Origin: Struthio camelus
Taxonomy: Eukaryota; Chordata; Aves; Struthioniformes; Struthionidae
Length of the DNA: 64,000 bases
Direction of reading: 5' to 3'
NCBI RefSeq assembly: GCF_040807025.1
Contig: NC_090968.1
Coordinates: 2,655,906 to 2,719,905, forward strand
Shown here: positions 58,750 to 64,000 of the stretch, one piece after another
How positions within the stretch are numbered: the first letter of the stretch is position 1
How the letters are laid out: each line of letters begins with the position of its first letter
The notes under the pieces: generated by a model
Seen by the model: the letters and a program-made list of their open reading frames with translations, nothing else
Databases searched by the model: none
Told to the model about the DNA's origin: nothing
Program-made: the position numbers and the translations under genes

Positions 58750-60900
58750 CATTAACCTACAAGCGGCTTGCGCTGTGATTTCATTAAACCTTGGAAAAAA
58801 AATACAAGCAATTCTCAAGACAAGTTGTTAAACTAGTGTTCTTGCAAAATTCCAATTCAGGCATTTAAATCTGATCCTGTAAAACTTCCCAGTGAGATTT
58901 CACTTCCTGCTTTAAGCAATTATTGATCATTGCCAAAAGCTAAAGGTATTACCTCCTGCATAACTATATTTGAAATAATTATAACTGAAATCCAAATGTA
59001 TAAAAATAAATATGTGACTTATTTTAATTTAACTTACTATTAATACAATATTATAGCCTTTTATTATAAAAATAATAAGCATTGCAGTACATTACGGCAA
59101 ATTACAAATAGACAGATGTATAACTGGTCTAATAGGAATAGAAATCCAGTTGTCAATATAGGAGAATTAATAAGTGCCTTACTGGAATGCAAACATTTTG
59201 CAGTCAAATATCGCCAATATTTAATGATGTTTGATAAAACTTTAACACAGGAAGCAGACAAGTACACCTTAACCAACTGAAAGTGTAGTTGGAAATTTGA
59301 GAGAGCAAAAATGTAATTAGGCCAGACCTACGGAAAAATGAGACTAATTTGCTCTACAGGTCTGAAATGATTAATTCAGTAACTAGGGCTGGCTGGGCGG
59401 TATCAGATCTTCACCTTCCTTCCCTGTTCAGAGGCCATTTTATTGGGGATTAGAAAGGAGTCAATCTCAGACACTTTCCTCTTCAGAAACAGTCAAGGGC
59501 TACTCTAAATCAAGAATGTGGCTGCCTGTTTTGTGCAGTCAAATGTTTGGTGGGCCTTCAATAGTTAAATTAAAATCAGAGCTTGGCTGCCTGCACCTCA
59601 CAATATTTTAACACCTCTAAAGAAAAGGAACCATATGGCTGCAGTATTTCAACAAAGCTCCTGTCCACTTTGCCTGGGGTTTCTGAAGAGAAACTCCTCT
59701 CCTTTTCCAGCTTTACGTTACATTTTCTTTGAGATAACGTGAGCAAAACCCTCTTTACTTATCTGATAGCTTGTCACTGGGAAATGTCTCTCTGGGGGCC
59801 TGAAGAGATTGGCCAAGGCTCTATAACGGATGGTGACTTAAAGCCCCCCGAGCTAGCAGGGATCTGACCTGGGCAGCATACACGGTGCAGTACAGCATCA
59901 CACCGTCCCAGCAGCCACAGTCCAGGGTGACAGAGGGATACTCTACAATAATAAAAGAAAAAATTCAAATATATAATACAGCTAAAGAAATAGTTTAGCT
60001 TCCAGCAACCAGCGAGGTGGCTGTCATAGGTAAAGTTGGAGGCAGTGCAGTTTTCAGACAAAGCACAGTAATTGGATTTTCCAAACCTCAAGATGTTAAT
60101 GCCAATATTACATTCTGGCTGGTTTCTTGATCTAATTAGGATGTCAATACATTTTACAAAGCTTATTATTCAGTTTAGACTATATATTGGAACTGAAACA
60201 GGCTTAAACTGATCAGGAAGAGAAAGAGTCACTGTATAAAACAGAGATTGCTAACTAGCAACGTCACTGCACAGACTCCAGTGAACCAGAAGAGACATCA
60301 AAACTGTGACTTTCAGTAAAATGACCATATAAGTAAAGAGATAGATAGATATTCTTAATAGTGCAGAAAACTGGAACTGCAAACTGCACAAGGAAAGATC
60401 CTCCTCCGCAAAGAACAGGCCTGAGCTTTTTTCGTTAAACACAGTTTCCATAATCCGCAACAATTTTAATTCTCTGAGGGCAGCGCATTAGCATGTGGCA
60501 TCAGTATTAAACATTCACAGGATATTATCTTACGACGTGCAGCTCTCATTTTCTCTTAACCCGCAGCAGGCAGATCGTCAGGATTCAGTTTTATTTATAT
60601 CTTAAAACTGAAGATGGGGGGGGAAAAAAAAGCTGCTTATATTGACAGAGAAAAGTTCAAAAACGTGACCTGAGTATCATTAAAAAGCCATAAAACCACC
60701 TAATAAATGTATTCCAACAACCTTGTGTATTGTAAGACAAGGCTGAGTGAACCTGGTTTGCGAGTTGGGCTTGTTTGTGTTTTTTTTTTTAACGTACAAA
60801 ACAAGTAATATCCTTACTTGAGTCACTGACAGCAGGTATAACGGCAATCTTTCAGGAAAAGACCACAAAAGACTCCAAAACGGATAAAGCTGGGATGGTA
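58750..60900. other. Intergenic AT-rich region, nothing recognised
   Basis: Between the GKN1-like poly(A) signal and the CpG island. Very AT-rich to about 59300, then mixed. I find no conserved exon or identifiable repeat. Confidence 0.5.
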
Positions 60901-61017
60901 CAGGAGGGCCTGGGCTGCTCCTCGCAGGGCGGCTGAGACGCGGCGCAGCGCGGCGGCCCTGGACCTCGCCGCCCTCTCCCCAGGCCGCCGCCTCAGCCGC
61001 GTTTTCCCGCCCTTTTT

Positions 61018-61043
61018 GCCGACCGTTAGCGCCGACCGTTAGC
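61018..61043 (+). repeat. Perfect 13-bp tandem duplication with MYB-type cores
   Basis: GCCGACCGTTAGC occurs twice without a gap or mismatch inside the CpG island. Each copy reads GCTAACGGTCGGC on the minus strand, which contains the YAACNG MYB core. Confidence 0.9.
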
Positions 61044-61224
61044 GAGCTCCTCACCACACGCCCGGCTCGCGCCTCAGACCCCCGGCGCCGCCTCAGGGCC
61101 GCTTCCTCCCCCACTCCACCTCAACTCAGGCAAGCTTTTGTTTTCTTCAGCATATGTTTAATCCCTCTCGGGCACGGGTTTTCCTCACTTTTCTCCTCGG
61201 GGCCTTTTTCCCTTCAGTGCCGCG

Positions 61225-61241
61225 CCGCCGCCAGGCGGCGG
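61225..61241. repeat. GC hairpin (8-bp arms)
   Basis: CCGCCGCC and GGCGGCGG flank a single A at 61233. They lie at the right edge of the CpG island. Confidence 0.85.
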
Positions 61242-61791
61242 TGGCTGCTGTTTGCCCTCAGAGCCCGCGCACAAACGTGTTTCTGCTCGGATTCATACAA
61301 GGGCTATCGCTTGCATAGAATATACGATGCCCATTTAGCATAGTGGTATTTATGAAGAACACCCCTTGGAGACTGGCAGACTAGCCTCAGCGAAATTTAA
61401 AGCAGAATTTGATTTAATGTACTTGCAGCACTGGATATAAATCGTTTTTATATATTTTAAACGCTTTTTTTTTTTTTGGAGGATGTACTGAATTCCAGTT
61501 GGAAAGTAATTTGGGATCTTTACATTGATTTCCTTCTACAGATACAAAATCACACCAAGACCACACAGAAAATCAGGCTGAGCAACTTGAGACAAAAAAT
61601 ACTTATACAAAAACCTCCCCAGGTGAATCGTCATCTCTTTGCTTCACTGCAGAAAGATAACCTGAGGCAAGATGAAAAACTTTTATCACAGTCTAGAAAA
61701 ACAACCAAAAAAACCGCCCAGAGATTTGCAGCTGTGCTATATATCAGCTGAAATTTCTTCTCTTTTTTGAAAAACATACTGTTTCAGTGGC

Positions 61792-61797
61792 AATAAA
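61792..61797 (+). terminator. AATAAA downstream of CpG island
   Basis: A canonical hexamer 0.5 kb after the CpG island and 41 nt past the end of a 91-codon open frame (61476-61751). It could end a short + strand transcript from the island; there is no direct evidence of transcription. Confidence 0.3.
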
Positions 61798-61799
61798 TC

Positions 61800-62690
61800 C
61801 TCTCACTGCTGCTCTAGTCCATTTGTGTTCATCTAGTGTAAAGCTAACATATTTGTAGCTGGGCCGGGTTGGAGGATGCAACGCAACTATATATGCGCAC
61901 CTGCAGATATGGCTATTTACTCAGACACAGGCACAAAACCTGCTGGCCAAGTGCAGTTGCAGAATTTAACTTAATCTTGACTGCTTTCTCTGGGGTCCCA
62001 GCATCTACTGACTGGGATTAGGCTGTAAGAGATGTCAGGTCCAGTGAACGCATAATGGCTTTGACGCTTTCAGATTCCCAGGCCAGCATTTCTTCTAAGT
62101 CACACCAGGACTCACTGGAAAAATGCTGAAATTTCACAATACGTTGTGTTCATTTTTTTCCAGACAAAGCTCCGCAAGGACAGCAGGAAGATAAAAGCAT
62201 CCATTTGCCCCTGTTCATGTGAAATGAGGTATATTCACGTGGCTTCACTTCATAGACAGCTATTGGAGCATGTTTTTTGCTTTGTTTTTTTGATTTTTTT
62301 CTTTTGACCTCAGTACTGTAATTTTTACAATGCAAATAGAGTGGCTCACCTTGGTTCACTGGGCAAGAAATTAGTTTCCTTTAAAAATTTTTTTGGATTT
62401 TAGCAGTTATCCTGATATTGCCCAAGTTCCATGGGATTTTTCAAAAGTAATTAGAAAGCCAGTACATATCAGAAAGTTATCATTAAACATATTGAATTTC
62501 TCACTGCAAACAGATTCTTATCCGGTAAATTTGTCAGGCTTTGTTAGGTTAGAATTTACAAAGTACAACTCCCATATTTATGTAATAGCTATAGCAGGAA
62601 ATAATGTTCACTGACATGCAGACATGGGTGCAAATCGCTAGATAAGTTTATTGCAATATCTAACCATTCCACACCTAATTTTGAGAACTA
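61800..62690. other. Upstream region of the last gastrokine, nothing recognised
   Basis: AT-rich, with no conserved exon. It probably contains the proximal regulatory DNA of the gene starting at 62754. Confidence 0.5.
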
Positions 62691-62693
62691 GCA

Positions 62694-62700
62694 TATATAA
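62694..62700 (+). promoter_or_regulatory. TATA box of the last gastrokine
   Basis: TATATAA, 60 nt upstream of the MKST start codon, in the same arrangement as the other two gastrokine loci. Confidence 0.7.
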
Positions 62701-62753
62701 GGTGGAAGGTTAACATTCTTTCCAGCTGCACTTGCATCCGCTCTGCAGTCAAC

Positions 62754-62765
62754 ATGAAATCCACT
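62754..62765 (+). CDS. Gastrokine exon 1 (MKST)
   Basis: Four codons then gtgagt, preceded by a TATA box at 62694. Same size and phase as the two other gastrokine first exons in the window. Confidence 0.82.
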
Positions 62766-64000
62766 GTGAGTATACATGCCATTTTCTTCTTATAAACTAA
62801 AACTCTGATGCAAAACCATTGCCTGCATACCACAGGCCTGCTTGCCTGTATCCACTTATAGCAAAAAGTTCTTCTCAGACTTCATTCCTCCAGAGTACAG
62901 CTCAGACCATAGTAACCTAAACAGATCAAGAGGTAAGGATTCTTGCAAAGATTTAGCTATATATTATCCAATCTACAGGAAGCCTAATCTAAAGCCCATT
63001 GTTGTCAACAGTCCTTTTGCAAAACTGGAGCAACACTGTAATGGATCTAGCCACTTGTAATATTTAACTGGAGTAAATTTCTTTCTCCTCACTCATATGA
63101 AATCTCAGTATATGACTGTGTAAGTCCCCTCAGTAGAGTCTTCAGATTCAGTTCTTGAAAGTAAACTACTCATACAAATCTAGGTTGGATTGTTCTAGGG
63201 TAAAGTAAGGAAAACTCAATTTAGGTGACCTTTGCAATTCCAGTGTGAAAGGAAAAAAAATAGGGGCGGGGGGGAGGAAATCCAAGGAGTACACTTCAGG
63301 ATCAGACTAGGAAAAAGTCATTAGAAAGGATTCTTAACGACCAGATTTGTCAGCCAGGCCTGCATTTATACTTATACGCTTTAAATGTTCGTTTCAGATT
63401 GTGATTACTGTACTTTTTGGACTCTCGTTGACTCCTTCTCTTGCTGGTAAGGTAAGTATGGTGACCAAGGTATACATCACTGCTCTGTTTCTGTCTTTCC
63501 TGCTTCTTGAATTTTGCCCACTGCTGTGGAGGGCAATTTCTCTTGTATATAAAAGGTAAAACCATAAAATGGCAATTGTAAGCTTCAGAAATTATTCAGT
63601 GACTCTATTGAAAGAATTGTTACAGCTACTCCAGAGTGGCATGGCCTTACTGTTCTGTCATTTTGACAATGTTGTTGTTGTCACTAAAGGAGCTCCTGGT
63701 GGGCCAGTGTTTGTTGTGTTATAGTTAAAAAAAAAAAATAAAAAAAAGCATTATGGAACCACGTAAAATCTTATGGGACTGAACCTGTCTCCAAAACAGT
63801 TTGAATGTTTTTCCACATCAGTCTTAGAGGATTCTATTTTTGCCAAGTAAAGGAAATATCTGGTTGACTTAGAACATAAATTTGAGTGCCTTTTTAGGCA
63901 ACCTGTTAATTTACAACAATTAGAAAAATCCTGACTGAGTCTTCATCCAATTTGTTCTCATTCACTGCTCTGTGGATTTAGACCTGTGGCTATTTTAATA
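62754..64000 (+). CDS. Gastrokine, GKN1-type, first two exons only (3' part outside window)
   Basis: Exon 1 (62754-62765) encodes MKST, then gtgagt. Exon 2 (63398-63451) lies between gtttcag and gtaagt, is 54 nt like GKN2 exon 2, and encodes IVITVLFGLSLTPSLAGK. Together they give a 20-residue secretory signal resembling human GKN1 (MKFT, IVFAGLLGVFLAPALA). No exon 3 is found before the window edge at 64000. From position and signal peptide it is the likely functional GKN1 ortholog, or a GKN3-like paralog; the BRICHOS exons would decide. An alternative donor inside exon 2 (GCTG|gtaagg) is possible but breaks the family exon size. Confidence 0.8.
63398..63451 (+). CDS. Gastrokine exon 2: signal peptide
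   Basis: 54 nt with consensus splice ends encoding the hydrophobic core IVITVLFGLSLTPSLA followed by GK. Cleavage is likely after SLA. Confidence 0.85.

Larger units (their letters stand above)
60920..61275. promoter_or_regulatory. Orphan CpG island in gastrokine cluster
   Basis: About 350 bases of dense CpG and high GC, in sharp contrast to AT-rich DNA on both sides. It contains an E2F-type site TTTTCCCGCCC (61002-61012), a perfect 13-bp tandem duplication GCCGACCGTTAGC (61018-61030 and 61031-61043) whose reverse strand carries a MYB-type TAACGG in each copy, and a GC hairpin (61225-61241). It looks like the promoter of a broadly expressed transcript, but no known gene is attached. It could also be a retroposed 5' end. 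Confidence 0.6.

Noticed and set aside
60680-61114. 144-codon minus-strand frame through the orphan CpG island
   Set aside because: Arg/Ala/Gly-rich half explained by GC composition; the AT-rich half reads as ordinary intergenic DNA. No known protein.
62842-63060. 72-codon frame inside intron 1 of the last gastrokine
   Set aside because: Not homologous to any gastrokine exon; the family-sized signal exon lies downstream at 63398-63451.

Overview
The window is vertebrate nuclear DNA, most likely from a bird (a sauropsid at least). It holds the syntenic block that in human lies on 2p13 as ARHGAP25 - BMP10 - GKN2 - GKN1. The evidence for a bird is indirect: the ten ARHGAP25 coding exons fit in about 13 kb, the four loci fit in 64 kb, and I saw no young interspersed repeat, only worn MIR/CORE-SINE-like pieces. 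The species cannot be named from the sequence.

Layout. 38-13224 (+): ARHGAP25, a PH-RhoGAP-coiled-coil regulator of Rac, in ten coding exons whose phases all fit. The first exon in the window has its own splice acceptor, so at least one more 5' exon lies outside. 13560-26814: a gene desert between convergent genes. 27139-32093 (-): BMP10, two coding exons, 425 residues, with an intact furin site and the seven-cysteine TGF-beta knot. 32200-48588: a second gene desert. 48806-52177 (-): GKN2, a complete six-exon secreted BRICHOS gastrokine of 180 residues. 56596-58743 (+): a GKN1-like locus with a TATA box, a first exon, the second half of the BRICHOS domain, a short last exon and a poly(A) signal, but no recognisable exons 2-3. 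It is probably a decayed gene. 60920-61275: an isolated CpG island with no annotated gene, carrying an E2F-type site and two MYB-type sites. 62754 to the window end (+): the first two exons of another gastrokine, cut off by the window edge.

How it fits together. ARHGAP25 (leukocyte Rac GAP) and BMP10 (heart ligand) share the region by ancestry, not function. The gastrokines are a tandem family with the same small-exon architecture (12, 54, 132 and 111 nt for the first four coding exons of GKN2; the paralogs share the sizes that can be seen). GKN2 and the GKN1-like copies are divergently transcribed, as in mammals. The points most worth following are the decayed GKN1-like copy, the loss in GKN2 of the cysteine that in human is reported to bind TFF1, and the orphan CpG island inside the gastrokine cluster. 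I found no evidence of a wholly new biological system.
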